Shown here one piece after another: positions 35,099 through 45,051 of a stretch of DNA of 64,000 nt (its first letter is position 1; each line of letters starts with the position of its first letter). The translations under genes were made by a program, and so were the position numbers. The notes beneath the pieces were generated by a model. That model made no database searches, was not told where the DNA came from, and was given only the letters and a program-made list of their open reading frames with translations. Source of the stretch: Oscillospiraceae bacterium (GTDB taxonomy: Bacteria; Bacillota; Clostridia; Oscillospirales; Oscillospiraceae); assembly GCA_015067945.1 (NCBI GenBank), contig SVLM01000001.1, forward strand, positions 170,461 to 234,460, in the 5' to 3' direction.

Positions 35099-36096
35099 CG
35101 GTCTGTCCCCTCTTCTTCCGGCAGGACAGCCTGCAAGGAGGCGATGCCCACTTCGATCATGCTGTCATCAGGCTCTACCGTGGTAAAGTTCTGAAACCAC
35201 ATACCGGGAGCTGTCAGTGCCCGTGTGAACGCATTATCATGACGGCCAGCCCAGCGGTTGATCTCGTAGGTAATGGACACTACCAAGGGAAGCAGCAGAA
35301 GCTTGAAAAGGATCATGATCAGCCGGAACAAGAAGGTGCCACGCATACCCTCCAATGCAGGAATCAACGCCAGCAGGCCGGAGGATGCTACGGAGAACAG
35401 CAAAATGGAAACAACCATAACGATCAGCAGGAAGCTGGTACCGCATCGGGGGTGGAGCCGGGTTTGCAGCCGGACATTATCCACGGTCAGCTCCAGTCCA
35501 GCTTCATAGCAGCGAATGGTTTTATGCTCTGCTCCGTGGTAGGCAAAGACCCGACGCATCTCCTTCATACGGGAAACCAGAAGCATATAGGCAACAAACA
35601 ATAGGATACGAACCAAGCCTTCCAGCAAATTCAGAACAACCGTACTTGTGATCAGCCGGTCAAAAAAGCCGGCGATGACCATAGGCAGGAGGAAAAACAG
35701 ACCAATGGACATGGCCATTCCCAAAAATACGGCAAAGCCGATGACGACCTTTTGGAATTTCTCATTGCCAAGCTTTTTCTCAAGCCACAGATCCAGCTTG
35801 GAGGGTTCTTCGACCTCAGCCTCTTCAGGCGAAAGGTCCGCAGAGTGCATCAGTGCCTTGACGCCAACTACCTGAGAATCAAAAAAGCTTACAACACCGC
35901 GGAGCAGCGGCCAGGTTGCCGGAGAATGGGGTTTACGCTTCTTGCGGGGCTTGACCTCCACATTCAATTCTCCATTGGTTCTGACCACGATTGCATCCTT
36001 CTCTGGGCCACGCATCATAATGCCCTCAATCAATGCCTGTCCGCCAATCATGGTCTTGAATTTTTCGCAGCAGGGCTGCGTTTCTTTTTTACCCAT
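35092..36096 (-). CDS. yqhQ: DUF1385 membrane protein YqhQ
   Basis: A 334-residue membrane protein of the YqhQ/DUF1385 family, identified by GGQALIEGIMMRGP near the N-terminus, AYHGAEHKTIRCYE (a conserved His/Glu cluster) and LHPRCGTSFL, with four membrane helices. These proteins commonly precede prmC and prfA in Firmicutes; biochemical function is not established. It is followed by the overlapping prmC start. Confidence 0.93.
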   Translation of the reverse strand: MGKKETQPCCEKFKTMIGGQALIEGIMMRGPEKDAIVVRTNGELNVEVKPRKKRKPHSPATWPLLRGVVSFFDSQVVGVKALMHSADLSPEEAEVEEPSKLDLWLEKKLGNEKFQKVVIGFAVFLGMAMSIGLFFLLPMVIAGFFDRLITSTVVLNLLEGLVRILLFVAYMLLVSRMKEMRRVFAYHGAEHKTIRCYEAGLELTVDNVRLQTRLHPRCGTSFLLIVMVVSILLFSVASSGLLALIPALEGMRGTFLFRLIMILFKLLLLPLVVSITYEINRWAGRHDNAFTRALTAPGMWFQNFTTVEPDDSMIEVGIASLQAVLPEEEGTDRW

Positions 36097-36110
36097 AATA
36101 TTTTCCTCTC

Positions 36111-37520
36111 CTATTGGGTGGCAGGCAGTGTCACCGTTACCAGCGTGCCGCCGCCTTCGGCATTTTCCAAATCCAGCAGACCGCCATGCATAGCTACGAT
36201 CTCTTCACAGACTGCCAGACCGATGCCGGTGCCGCGGGCCTTGGAGCTGCCCTTAAAGAATTTTCTCTTTACCAGAGGCAGTTCGTCCTCCGGAATACCG
36301 GGGCCAAAGTCCCGGATCTGCACAATTACATGGGGGTGGTCATACCGGATGGACGCTTCAATCCGACCGCCCTCAGCTCCGTGCTTTGCTGCATTATCCA
36401 ATATATTCAGGAACACCTGTCTGAGTCGTTCAGGATCACAGGTGATCTCAGGAATTTCATTATCATCATCTAAATAAACAAGCTTCAAGCCATCCTGGCT
36501 AACACGACTGGAATACATAAACACCGTGTCCTCGAAGGCTTCCCGGATATCTGCCTGGCGGACATTCAGGGTCATGCGTCCGTCCTGAATCCGGTTGAAA
36601 TCCAAGAGTTCGACAACCATGTCCGTCAGGCGGCGGGCCTCACGCTGGATGATGGTCATACCGCGTCTTGTGTCCGCATCCATGGTTTCATCGCTCAGGA
36701 GCGTCTCACTCCAGCCGGTGATGGCCGTCAGAGGCGTACGCAGCTCATGGGACAGCGATGAGATAAATTCACGCTGCATAATCTCGTTCTGGTTGATCTG
36801 TGTGGACATTTCGTTAATAGCAGATGCCAACTCACCGATCTCATCGTTGTATTTTGTCTGAATCTGAATGCCGTAGATTCCGTCAGCCACCTTCCGGGCC
36901 TTTTGGGTGATCTGTCTGACCGGGACCAAAATGGTACGGATATAGTAGCTGCTGCTGAGGATCACAATGAGCATGACCAGCAGCAAAACAGTAACAGAAT
37001 AGGTAAAGACTTTTACAATTTGAAGATCCAGTAACCGGGTGGAGGTCACATACCGCAAAACGCCAATGACCTCACCGTTGCTGTATATGATTGGGCTGGA
37101 GACCGCAATGATCCGCTCCCCTGTTCGCTCGTCTCGACCAATGAAGGGCTGGGGAGCTCTGCTCTCCATAGCCAACTGAATGTCGGCGGTGGTAGGTGCC
37201 TGACCTACCCAGTTGCCGTAGGAGGAAGCAACCATCCTACCATCAGCGTTGATAAACTGCAATTCCAAATTATTTCTGTCTTCAAAGGTCTTTGCATAGT
37301 GAATGCAGGACTGGTAATATTCACCGTAATCCAGGTCACTGTAGTCAGCGAAGAAATCCGTGGTTGTTGCCGCACGGTAACGCATATCCGCCTGAACACC
37401 GGAGTGATAATAGGCAGAAAACACCGCGGTAACAACTATAACGCAAAGCATGCCCAGAGCGAACACGACCGCAACTGTATTGATAAGCCAGCGTTTTTGC
37501 AGACCACCGAGCCGTGCCAT
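36111..37520 (-). CDS. Sensor histidine kinase
   Basis: A 469-residue transmembrane kinase. It has a first membrane helix (about 12-36), an extracellular sensor of about 130 residues, a second helix (about 168-192), a HAMP domain, HisKA with the phospho-acceptor H258 in SSLSHELRTP, and an HATPase domain with NAAKHG, GPGIPED and GTGIGLAV. The ATG at 37520 is preceded by GGAGGAAG; the longer frame upstream only overlaps the regulator gene. It is paired with the response regulator 28 bases upstream, and resembles PhoR/ResE-type envelope sensors. Confidence 0.95.
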   Translation of the reverse strand: MARLGGLQKRWLINTVAVVFALGMLCVIVVTAVFSAYYHSGVQADMRYRAATTTDFFADYSDLDYGEYYQSCIHYAKTFEDRNNLELQFINADGRMVASSYGNWVGQAPTTADIQLAMESRAPQPFIGRDERTGERIIAVSSPIIYSNGEVIGVLRYVTSTRLLDLQIVKVFTYSVTVLLLVMLIVILSSSYYIRTILVPVRQITQKARKVADGIYGIQIQTKYNDEIGELASAINEMSTQINQNEIMQREFISSLSHELRTPLTAITGWSETLLSDETMDADTRRGMTIIQREARRLTDMVVELLDFNRIQDGRMTLNVRQADIREAFEDTVFMYSSRVSQDGLKLVYLDDDNEIPEITCDPERLRQVFLNILDNAAKHGAEGGRIEASIRYDHPHVIVQIRDFGPGIPEDELPLVKRKFFKGSSKARGTGIGLAVCEEIVAMHGGLLDLENAEGGGTLVTVTLPATQ

Positions 37521-37548
37521 GGGCAGCTTCCTCCATTTCCGAAATTTC

Positions 37549-38235
37549 TCAGGCACCCCATTTATAGCCAAAGCCCCATACTGTTGTGATGTAGGTGGGG
37601 TTATTGGCGTCATCCTCAATTTTGATACGCAGACGGCGGATATTCACGTCCACGATTTTTAGCTCGCCATCGTAGTCTCTACCCCACACCGCAGAAAGAA
37701 TATCCTCCCGGGACAGTGCTCTGCCGGGGTTCTGCATAAACAGCTTCAAAATAGCGTATTCCACCTGAGTCAGCTTGATCCGGGTGCCATTCTTTTCCAG
37801 GGTGTGATTTCGAGTGTTCATCACAAAGGGACCCTGGTTTAAAAGCTCTGCATTGGCTGCATTGTCACCGCCGATCCGGCGGAACAGTGCATCGATCCGG
37901 GCAGTCAGCTCTGCAGGAGAAAAGGGCTTGGTCACATAGTCATCCGCTCCGGTCATCAGGCCGGTAACCTTATCCATCTCCTGAGTGCGGGCGGTGAGCA
38001 TGATCACGCCCATCTGCTTGCTGGTGGCACGGATCCGGCGACAAACCTCAAAGCCGTCGATATCCGGCAGCATGATATCGAGAATCGCTACGCCAATATC
38101 GGGATACTCACGCAATTTATCCAAGGCTTCCTGACCGGTGCCTGCCTCAATAACCTCATAGCCGGCTCGCTTGAGATTGATAACCACAAAACTGCGGATA
38201 TTAATTTCATCTTCCAAAATCAAAACTTTTTTCAT
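37549..38235 (-). CDS. Response regulator, OmpR/PhoB family
   Basis: A 228-residue two-domain regulator: receiver domain with acidic pocket EDE (8-10), phospho-acceptor D53 in ILDIMLPD, conserved Thr and Lys (TARTQEMD, TKPFSP), and a C-terminal winged-helix DNA-binding domain (about 130-228; LTQVEYAILKLFMQNPG). It lies between a lipoprotein gene and its cognate sensor kinase, all in the same direction. Target genes are not evident. Confidence 0.96.
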   Translation of the reverse strand: MKKVLILEDEINIRSFVVINLKRAGYEVIEAGTGQEALDKLREYPDIGVAILDIMLPDIDGFEVCRRIRATSKQMGVIMLTARTQEMDKVTGLMTGADDYVTKPFSPAELTARIDALFRRIGGDNAANAELLNQGPFVMNTRNHTLEKNGTRIKLTQVEYAILKLFMQNPGRALSREDILSAVWGRDYDGELKIVDVNIRRLRIKIEDDANNPTYITTVWGFGYKWGA

Positions 38236-38246
38236 GTTGCTACCTC

Positions 38247-39566
38247 TTATGTTTCACCTGTATTCCAATCCTGCACGATGATGTGGAAATTGTTGATAAG
38301 TCCGTCACGGCTCATACCGTAGGCACCGGATGCAACCTCCAACTCTGCGGCATAGACCACAGTCTCAGTGCGATGGACCACAAAGCGGTTATTGATCGCA
38401 GCCTGCTCTTCCCTTTTTGCACCGGTCAAAACGTGTATGGTCAGCAGCTTTTCCGAGTCCGATTGATCCTCATTCCACAGGTAAAGTTCATAGCTGTTGC
38501 CCCTTTGGACCACGGCCGTTCTGGGGGCCAGATCATTACGCAGCTGCAGATACCAACCTCCGGAGAAATTATGGTAGGTGTAGAGCTTATCCACCTCGGA
38601 GCCGTCGGCACACATATCATACCAGCGTATGACGTGCTGGCTCTGCTGCTGGATGGCATTCTCCGGCAATTTCACATTGATCAGATCCGGTAATTCCAAA
38701 ATGCCGTCACCGTCAAAATCATCCGCATATACATAGTAGCTGCGAAGGGTCTGCACGCTGGTTCCGGACTCGTTGGAAAAGGTTACGTTGGTAAACTGGC
38801 TGTCTACCATAGCATAAACATCTGTGATAATGCCGTCGTTACCAACATCGCTGGCGACATACACTGCAGGGATTCCACCGTGGAGCTTGCTGACCATGAT
38901 CCGACGGATATTGGCAGCAGGCTTCGACATATTGGCGTGGGCACTGCGCTCAAGCAAGCCGCCGTGCATATTATACAGTTCGGCTACCCCATTATCTGAC
39001 TCCGTTTCACCGGGATGCAATAACAAAAGTTCACGAAAGCCATCCGAATCGATATCCGGACAGACGAATTTGGTATAGGTGGTCTTCAGAATTTCTTCCA
39101 GCTGTCCGTTACGAAGGGTGTAAACCGAAAGAGATTTGACCAACTGATCGCTCAGCTGACGGCCAACAACGATCTGAGCACCACCCCGGTCATCCATGCG
39201 GACATATTCTACCTGCTGGAACGCAGTACCAACACTTTCGATGCGATCAAGGAGGCGATATTCGTTGTTATCACGGGCAAAGATGAATATCTGCAAGGGA
39301 TGCTCCGTACCGCCCTTGGCAAAGAGCAAATATTCTTCCTGTCCGTCGCCGTCCAGATCGGCCATCTGCACCGTTTGCTGGTTTTCACCGGAGATGGGGG
39401 CACTGTATTCCATGCCGGCCATCATGCGGTCGATCTCGTTTTGCAGATTGGTGTAAGCCTCGGAACGCTTCGGCAGACAGTAAAGATCTTCCACCGATTT
39501 CATGTTACATCCAGCCAGGAGGACAGCCATCACAAACAGGCAAATCAATATGCAGATTTTCTTCAT
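38247..39566 (-). CDS. Lipoprotein with FG-GAP/VCBS-like repeats, linked to a two-component system
   Basis: A 439-residue surface lipoprotein with lipobox LAGC (C20). The mature part contains several calcium-loop-like segments, DLDGDGQEEYLLF, DIDSDGFRELLLL and DFDGDGILELPDL, each an aspartate-rich D-x-D-x-D/G loop followed by a hydrophobic strand, as in FG-GAP/VCBS beta-propellers. It starts the unit lipoprotein-regulator-kinase behind an extended -10 promoter, so it may be a partner or target of the sensor. I recognise no named family. Confidence 0.85.
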   Translation of the reverse strand: MKKICILICLFVMAVLLAGCNMKSVEDLYCLPKRSEAYTNLQNEIDRMMAGMEYSAPISGENQQTVQMADLDGDGQEEYLLFAKGGTEHPLQIFIFARDNNEYRLLDRIESVGTAFQQVEYVRMDDRGGAQIVVGRQLSDQLVKSLSVYTLRNGQLEEILKTTYTKFVCPDIDSDGFRELLLLHPGETESDNGVAELYNMHGGLLERSAHANMSKPAANIRRIMVSKLHGGIPAVYVASDVGNDGIITDVYAMVDSQFTNVTFSNESGTSVQTLRSYYVYADDFDGDGILELPDLINVKLPENAIQQQSQHVIRWYDMCADGSEVDKLYTYHNFSGGWYLQLRNDLAPRTAVVQRGNSYELYLWNEDQSDSEKLLTIHVLTGAKREEQAAINNRFVVHRTETVVYAAELEVASGAYGMSRDGLINNFHIIVQDWNTGET

Positions 39567-39591
39567 GAGACCGACCTCCTTTCAAACGCAT

Positions 39592-39600
39592 ATTATAACA
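39592..39600 (-). promoter_or_regulatory. Extended -10 promoter of the lipoprotein-two-component unit
   Basis: Minus-strand TGT-TATAAT (39600-39592) in the 55-base gap between dnaE and the lipoprotein gene. It allows expression separately from murB-whiA-dnaE. Confidence 0.55.
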
Positions 39601-39621
39601 TAAGCATACGGAAAAAGATAG

Positions 39622-42600
39622 TTATTTTACTACCACATTCGCTTCACCAAGCAAATTTTTCAGCTCAGTAAGCATACGCTGATCCAGGCTCGCCTGAGTA
39701 CCACGCATTTTGCGAACATCCGCGAAGAACACTTTCACCGGCTGATCTCCGGGGAACATATTGACGATGGCTCTTACCTTATCGTAACGGGGGTCTGATT
39801 CGCCGGTCAACTGCACATACAGCGTTCCGGTAACCGTCTTGGGTGTTTCCGGCTGTGCCTGAGGCTGTGCATCGGCAAAGTCGGACATGGGCCTTGCTCG
39901 ATTGATGACAATTTGGGGTTCTTTTTCGTCCCGGATGGAAAGCCGTCCGGTGATAACAACCGGGCTGTTTTCACGGAGATATCCACCAAACTGGTTCAGC
40001 ACGTTGGAAAATGCCAGCATTTCAATGGATGCGGTATCGTCCTCCACGGTGACATAGGCCATCATGGAGTTATTGCGGGTTGTCTTCATTTTGACATTCT
40101 GGACAATTCCAGCCACGCTGACGATGGAGTCGTCCTGATAGTTACTTTCGCTGTCCATGAGTGCTCCGATAGGTATCACATGGGTACCTTTCAGGTACTG
40201 GCGGTAGTCGTCCATAGGGTGGCCGGACAGATAGATGCCGGTGGTTTCCTTTTCCATTGCCATCAAGTCGGCTTTATTCAGCTCCGCCAGTTTGGGGATC
40301 GGAATGGAGGCAGACCGGTCGTCCTCTTCCAGCATGGCAAACAGACCAAGCTGGCCCTCCACATTCTTCTTCCGCGAGGCAGCAACACTGTCCATCATAC
40401 TGTCATACACAGCCAGCAGCTCGCTGCGGTGATGACCGAAGCAATCCATGGCACCGCACTTGATGAAATTCTCTACGGCACGCTTATTCAGCTCGCCTTC
40501 ACCCATTCTCTGCAGAAAATCCTCCAGGGATCGGAATTCGCCATCGGCATTGCGTTTGGCTACCATACTGCGGATCAGGCCCCTGCCCACGTTCTTGACC
40601 GCACCCAAACCAAAACGAATAGCATCACCCTCAACAGTGAACGGATCGTCGGAATGGTTGATATCCGGCGGCAAAACGGGAATGCCCATTTCCTTGCACT
40701 CTGCGATATATCCGGAGACCTTGGTCGCATTGTCCAGCACAGAGGTCATCAATGCCGCCATATACTGACGGGGGTAATGACATTTCAGGTAGGCTGTCTG
40801 GTAGGAAACTACGGCGTAACACACCGCGTGAGCCTTGTTGAATGCGTAGTTGGCAAAAGCAACGATCTCATCATACAAAGACTGGGCAACACTTTCACTG
40901 ATACCACGAGCGATACAACCGTCAATGCCCTTATCCTCATCACCATAGACGAAGACCTTGCGTTCTTCCTCAATGATCTTCATTTTTTTCTTGGAGATCG
41001 CACGACGGATATTGTCTGCCTGACCCATTGTGTAGCCGCCCAGTCTGCGGAAAATCTCAATAACCTGCTCCTGGTAAACAATACAGCCGTAGGTAACCTT
41101 CAGGATGGGTTCCAGCTCAGGGCATTTATAGGTAACTTTTTTATGGTTGAGCTTGTTTTCGATAAATTTGGGAATGGAATCCATAGGGCCGGGTCGGTAC
41201 AGTGCTACGATTGCCGTGATATCTTCAATACTATCGGCCTTCATGCCAACGCAAACGCTGGTCATACCGGCAGACTCTAACTGGAATACACCCTGCGTCT
41301 TGCCTTCGGCAAGCATCTTGAATGTCTCGGGGTCATTATCAGGAATCTTATCCATGGAGAACTCCGGTTGGAATTTCTGAACCTGCTGCTCCGCATCCCG
41401 GATGACTGTCAAGTTACGCAGACCCAGGAAGTCCATTTTGAGCAATCCGAGCTCTTCAATGGTGGTCATGGTATACTGGGTGACGATGGTGTCGGCATTC
41501 CGGGACAGCGGCACATAGGTGCAGACCGGGTCGGCGGTAATGACCACACCGGCAGCGTGGGTGGAGGTATTTCTGGGCATTCCCTCCAAGCTGCGGGCAG
41601 TATCGATCAGCTGTTTTACCCGGGGATCCTCATCATACATGGTTTTCAGCTGAGGAGAAGCATGCAGAGCATCGTCCAGTGTAATATGGGGTGTATTGGG
41701 AACCAGCTTAGCTACCACATCTGTTTCAGCATAGGAAAAGTTCATAGCTCTGCCCACGTCGCGAATGGCTCCGCGGGCGGCCATAGTACCAAAGGTTGCA
41801 ATCTGGGCAACATGATCCTTGCCGTACTTTTCCATGACGTAGTCAATGACTTCGCCACGGCGTTCCTGACAGAAGTCCGTATCGAAGTCGGGCATGCTGA
41901 CACGCTCGGGATTCAGGAATCGCTCGAAGATCAGTGCGTACTTCATGGGATCCACTTCCGTGATGTGCATACAGTACGCAACAATAGATGCTGCACCGGA
42001 GCCACGGCCCGGGCCTACGGGGATGCCGGCTTCTTTTGCAAAGCGGATAAAGTCCCAAACGATCAGATAATAGTTGGTATAGCCCATACCGCTGATGACA
42101 CTGATCTCATACTCCAGGCGGTCCTTGTATTCCTGAGGCGGGTCGGTGTACCGCTCAGCAAAGCCATCGTAGCAAAGCTTACGGAAGTATTCTTCGTTGG
42201 TATAACCCTCCGGTACCGGAAACGAGGGCAAGTGGTACTGGTTGAATACGAATTCCACATTGCACATATCGGCAATTTTCACCGTATTTTCAAAGGCATC
42301 GTCGCAATTTGGGAACAACTGACGGAGTTCTTCCTCACTCTTAAGGTAGAATTCCTCGGTTTCAAACTTCAAACGGTCGGGGTCATCCACCGTTTTGCCG
42401 CTTTGGACGCACAGCATAACGTCCTGCTTGGTTGCATCTTCCCGACGCAGGTAGTGTGCATCATTCGTAACCACCAAAGGCAGACCCGTTTCACGGTGCA
42501 GACGCATGATACCCTGATTCACAGGGGTCTGCTCGGCAATGCCGTGGTCCTGCAGCTCCAGATAGAAGTGATCCTCACCAAAAATATCCGCAAGCCTCAG

Positions 42601-43074
42601 GGCGTAGTTTTTGGCAGCGTCGTAGTCCTCAGAGAGCAAAAATTGCGGAATAGGACCACCCAAGCAGGCGGAAAGTGCAATCAAGCCCTCATGATATTTT
42701 TCCAGCAATGCCAAATCCACTCTGGGTTTTCCGTAGAAGCCGTTGGTAAAAGCTTCTGAAACCAACAGGCAGAGGTTCTCATAGCCCTTATTGTTCTCAC
42801 ACAAAAGAACGAGGTGGTACGGGTCGTCGTCAATCTTGTGGACGCGGTCAGCCAGGGTGCGGCGGGTCAGATAGACCTCGCAGCCAATGATCGGCTTCAC
42901 ACCGGCAGCCTTGGCAGCCTTGTAAAAGTCGATACATCCGTACATAACACCGTGGTCAGTAATGGCAATGGCCGACTGGCCAAGCTCCTTGACCCGGTCC
43001 ATCATGCCGCTGATCCGGCAAGCACCGTCCAGAAGGCTGTATTCTGTATGAACATGAAGATGTACAAAACTCAT
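39622..43074 (-). CDS. dnaE: DNA polymerase III alpha subunit DnaE
   Basis: Catalytic subunit of a replicative/repair polymerase; in Firmicutes DnaE extends primers at the lagging strand beside PolC. The 1150-residue protein has the N-terminal PHP domain (HLHVHTEYSLLDG, 5-17), the palm with catalytic PDFDTDF (395-401), the finger/thumb region, and a C-terminal OB-fold domain. Its start overlaps the whiA stop by four bases, so the two are translationally coupled. Confidence 0.98.
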   Translation of the reverse strand: MSFVHLHVHTEYSLLDGACRISGMMDRVKELGQSAIAITDHGVMYGCIDFYKAAKAAGVKPIIGCEVYLTRRTLADRVHKIDDDPYHLVLLCENNKGYENLCLLVSEAFTNGFYGKPRVDLALLEKYHEGLIALSACLGGPIPQFLLSEDYDAAKNYALRLADIFGEDHFYLELQDHGIAEQTPVNQGIMRLHRETGLPLVVTNDAHYLRREDATKQDVMLCVQSGKTVDDPDRLKFETEEFYLKSEEELRQLFPNCDDAFENTVKIADMCNVEFVFNQYHLPSFPVPEGYTNEEYFRKLCYDGFAERYTDPPQEYKDRLEYEISVISGMGYTNYYLIVWDFIRFAKEAGIPVGPGRGSGAASIVAYCMHITEVDPMKYALIFERFLNPERVSMPDFDTDFCQERRGEVIDYVMEKYGKDHVAQIATFGTMAARGAIRDVGRAMNFSYAETDVVAKLVPNTPHITLDDALHASPQLKTMYDEDPRVKQLIDTARSLEGMPRNTSTHAAGVVITADPVCTYVPLSRNADTIVTQYTMTTIEELGLLKMDFLGLRNLTVIRDAEQQVQKFQPEFSMDKIPDNDPETFKMLAEGKTQGVFQLESAGMTSVCVGMKADSIEDITAIVALYRPGPMDSIPKFIENKLNHKKVTYKCPELEPILKVTYGCIVYQEQVIEIFRRLGGYTMGQADNIRRAISKKKMKIIEEERKVFVYGDEDKGIDGCIARGISESVAQSLYDEIVAFANYAFNKAHAVCYAVVSYQTAYLKCHYPRQYMAALMTSVLDNATKVSGYIAECKEMGIPVLPPDINHSDDPFTVEGDAIRFGLGAVKNVGRGLIRSMVAKRNADGEFRSLEDFLQRMGEGELNKRAVENFIKCGAMDCFGHHRSELLAVYDSMMDSVAASRKKNVEGQLGLFAMLEEDDRSASIPIPKLAELNKADLMAMEKETTGIYLSGHPMDDYRQYLKGTHVIPIGALMDSESNYQDDSIVSVAGIVQNVKMKTTRNNSMMAYVTVEDDTASIEMLAFSNVLNQFGGYLRENSPVVITGRLSIRDEKEPQIVINRARPMSDFADAQPQAQPETPKTVTGTLYVQLTGESDPRYDKVRAIVNMFPGDQPVKVFFADVRKMRGTQASLDQRMLTELKNLLGEANVVVK

Positions 43075-43985
43075 TTTACAGCCTCCTTCGCGGTTTCTAC
43101 CAGCTTTTTGAGCCGGTGATTCATAGCAGGTTTACTAAGGGGCGGTTCTAGCATGGCAGCAAGCTCCGAAAGGGATGCTTCAGGATTGGTTTCCCGGGCA
43201 TAGGCAGCCTGCTGAATCTTTACCGGCAGACTTTCCAATATGCCCTTATCACGCAGGATGCGGATAGCTGCCAGCTGCTCCTGGGCGGCTTCCACCACCT
43301 TGGAGGTATTGGCATCGTCGCAATTACAGCGGCGATTTACTTTGTTGTTCAGGTCCTTTTCCAGTCTGGCTTCCATAATACCCATAGCTGCAACATATGC
43401 TCCCAAATAGGTCAAAAGATCAGAGATCTGCTCGCTTTGCTTCAGGTACAGCACCTGACCTCCGCCCCGGGAGGCGGTCTTCATGGATAAGCCCATGACC
43501 TCCTGGATCAGTGCATCGGTCTCGCGGGAGACGATGCGGTGTGTAGTAGTGATTTCCATATGGTAGCCCTTATTGGGATCGGTGACGCTCCCCCCGGCCA
43601 AAAAAGCACCTCGTAGGAAGGCCGCCTTACAACAGTCATCCTCCACCATGGCAAGGTTTACATGGAGGGAAAGTGTATCCTTGGGATCAAAACCAAACGA
43701 GTCCATGATCGTCTCCAGCTTATCCGGATCGGTGATCTGGAAGGTCAGCTTTCCGGGTGCCTCGATGCTGGGGAACAGGTCAAAATTAACATTAAATGCC
43801 CGCTTGAACAGCCGGGGTAAAATTGCGGCAAACTCGCGGCTTTCGGTGATAATGCGTATGCCTTCGGAATTAAAGCTATTGCAAAACAGCAGAATACCGA
43901 AGCACTCGGCAAGGTAGCAGCAATGCTTTTGCAGCACGGCCCGGCATACTTCTGCCTTGGCAGTGCCGGAGAATGAAACGGCCAT
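43071..43985 (-). CDS. whiA: DNA-binding protein WhiA
   Basis: A 304-residue protein of the WhiA family (sporulation/cell-division regulator): an N-terminal LAGLIDADG-like domain (FLRGAFLAGGSVTDP) and a C-terminal helix-turn-helix (SLSELAAMLEPPLSKPAMNHRL). It is followed by dnaE with a four-base overlap. In most Firmicutes whiA comes after rapZ and yvcK; here murB precedes it directly by 24 bases. Confidence 0.96.
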   Translation of the reverse strand: MAVSFSGTAKAEVCRAVLQKHCCYLAECFGILLFCNSFNSEGIRIITESREFAAILPRLFKRAFNVNFDLFPSIEAPGKLTFQITDPDKLETIMDSFGFDPKDTLSLHVNLAMVEDDCCKAAFLRGAFLAGGSVTDPNKGYHMEITTTHRIVSRETDALIQEVMGLSMKTASRGGGQVLYLKQSEQISDLLTYLGAYVAAMGIMEARLEKDLNNKVNRRCNCDDANTSKVVEAAQEQLAAIRILRDKGILESLPVKIQQAAYARETNPEASLSELAAMLEPPLSKPAMNHRLKKLVETAKEAVK

Positions 43986-44009
43986 GTCGGGCCCTCCCTT
44001 CTGAAAATT

Positions 44010-44921
44010 TTACCAGATACGGACTTCCGGTTCCAACCGGATTCCGGACTTTTCAAATACGATATCCGAAACCTGAGTGAGCAAATTTTTGACATCTTCT
44101 GCGGTGGCACCCCCCAGATTCACTGCAAATCCTGCATGCTTAGTGGATATGGCTGCACCGCCAACGGAGTAGCCTTTCAGCCCGGCTTGATCGATCAGTG
44201 CCGCTGCATAACCGCCCACGGGACGCTTGAAAGCACTGCCCGCCGAGGGTAGATCCAAGGGCTGAGATGCGGAGCGTTTTGCCATCAGTTCTTTCATTTT
44301 CGCCTTGATTTCGTCAGGACTTGCAGTAGTCAGGCAGAATACGGTACTGATAACGATATCATCGGATTCCTCCAGCACGCTGTGGCGGTAGGAAAATCCC
44401 ATTTCGGCATTGGACATTGTCCTCAGTGTGCCGTCGGCGGACATAATTTCCACAGATTCGCAAATTTGGCAGATCTCACCGCCATAGGCTCCGGCGTTCA
44501 TATAAACGCCACCGCCCACCGTACCGGGAATGCCGTGGGCAAACTCCATACCGGAAAGGCCATGGTTGGCGGCAAAGACAGCTGCCCTGGTCATGGTCAC
44601 ACCGGCCATAACACGGATTCTGTTATTATCCAACAGCTCAATGCCGTCCAGGCAGTCCTTCAGGCAGATAACTACTCCAGAGAGTCCGGCGTCGGGAGCG
44701 AGGACATTGGTACCTGCTCCAAGAATACGAATTTTGCAGTCCAATAAAGCGGACGCTTTCAAAATTTCCGCCAACTCTTCCCTGCTTTTCGGAAAGGCCA
44801 TGACCTCAGCATTTCCACCAATGCGGAAGGAAGTGTGGGTAGACATAGGTTCATTATTTTTTAAACAAATATGGGGTAGTTTATCCGCCATTTCTTGCTG
44901 TAAAGCTGTTAATTCTGTCAT
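44010..44921 (-). CDS. murB: UDP-N-acetylenolpyruvoylglucosamine reductase MurB
   Basis: FAD enzyme forming UDP-N-acetylmuramate for peptidoglycan. The 303-residue product has GAGTNVLAPDAGLSGVVI (FAD-binding), GIPGTVGGGVYMNAGAYGGE, the catalytic Ser segment PSAGSAFKRP and the C-terminal glutamate in LEPEVRIW. It begins a long minus-strand run, with a good promoter upstream. Confidence 0.97.
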   Translation of the reverse strand: MTELTALQQEMADKLPHICLKNNEPMSTHTSFRIGGNAEVMAFPKSREELAEILKASALLDCKIRILGAGTNVLAPDAGLSGVVICLKDCLDGIELLDNNRIRVMAGVTMTRAAVFAANHGLSGMEFAHGIPGTVGGGVYMNAGAYGGEICQICESVEIMSADGTLRTMSNAEMGFSYRHSVLEESDDIVISTVFCLTTASPDEIKAKMKELMAKRSASQPLDLPSAGSAFKRPVGGYAAALIDQAGLKGYSVGGAAISTKHAGFAVNLGGATAEDVKNLLTQVSDIVFEKSGIRLEPEVRIW

Positions 44922-44953
44922 AAACGCCTCCGGGTGTATGATAGTACTTTTAT

Positions 44954-44982
44954 ACTATATCACACCTAGTTCCAATATGCAA
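44954..44982 (-). promoter_or_regulatory. Promoter of the murB-whiA-dnaE operon
   Basis: Minus-strand TTGCAT (44982-44977), 17 bases, TATAGT (44959-44954). The -35 region lies in a small palindrome CCAAT-TGCAT-ATTGG. Confidence 0.75.
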
Positions 44983-45010
44983 TTGGAAAGCAAATGAAAT
45001 TTGCGGAAAA

Positions 45011-45039
45011 TGAAAAATCGGCACCCAGAATTGGGTGCC
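45011..45039 (-). terminator. Rho-independent terminator after the Nudix gene
   Basis: Minus strand: GGCACCCA / TGGGTGCC stem with a four-base loop followed by GATTTTT, just downstream of the Nudix stop. Confidence 0.8.
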
Positions 45040-45051
45040 AGCCTTACCAAA

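Noticed and set aside
41368..42759. A 463-codon plus-strand open frame inside dnaE
   Set aside because: Antisense to the PHP/palm region of DnaE, whose catalytic motifs are intact.
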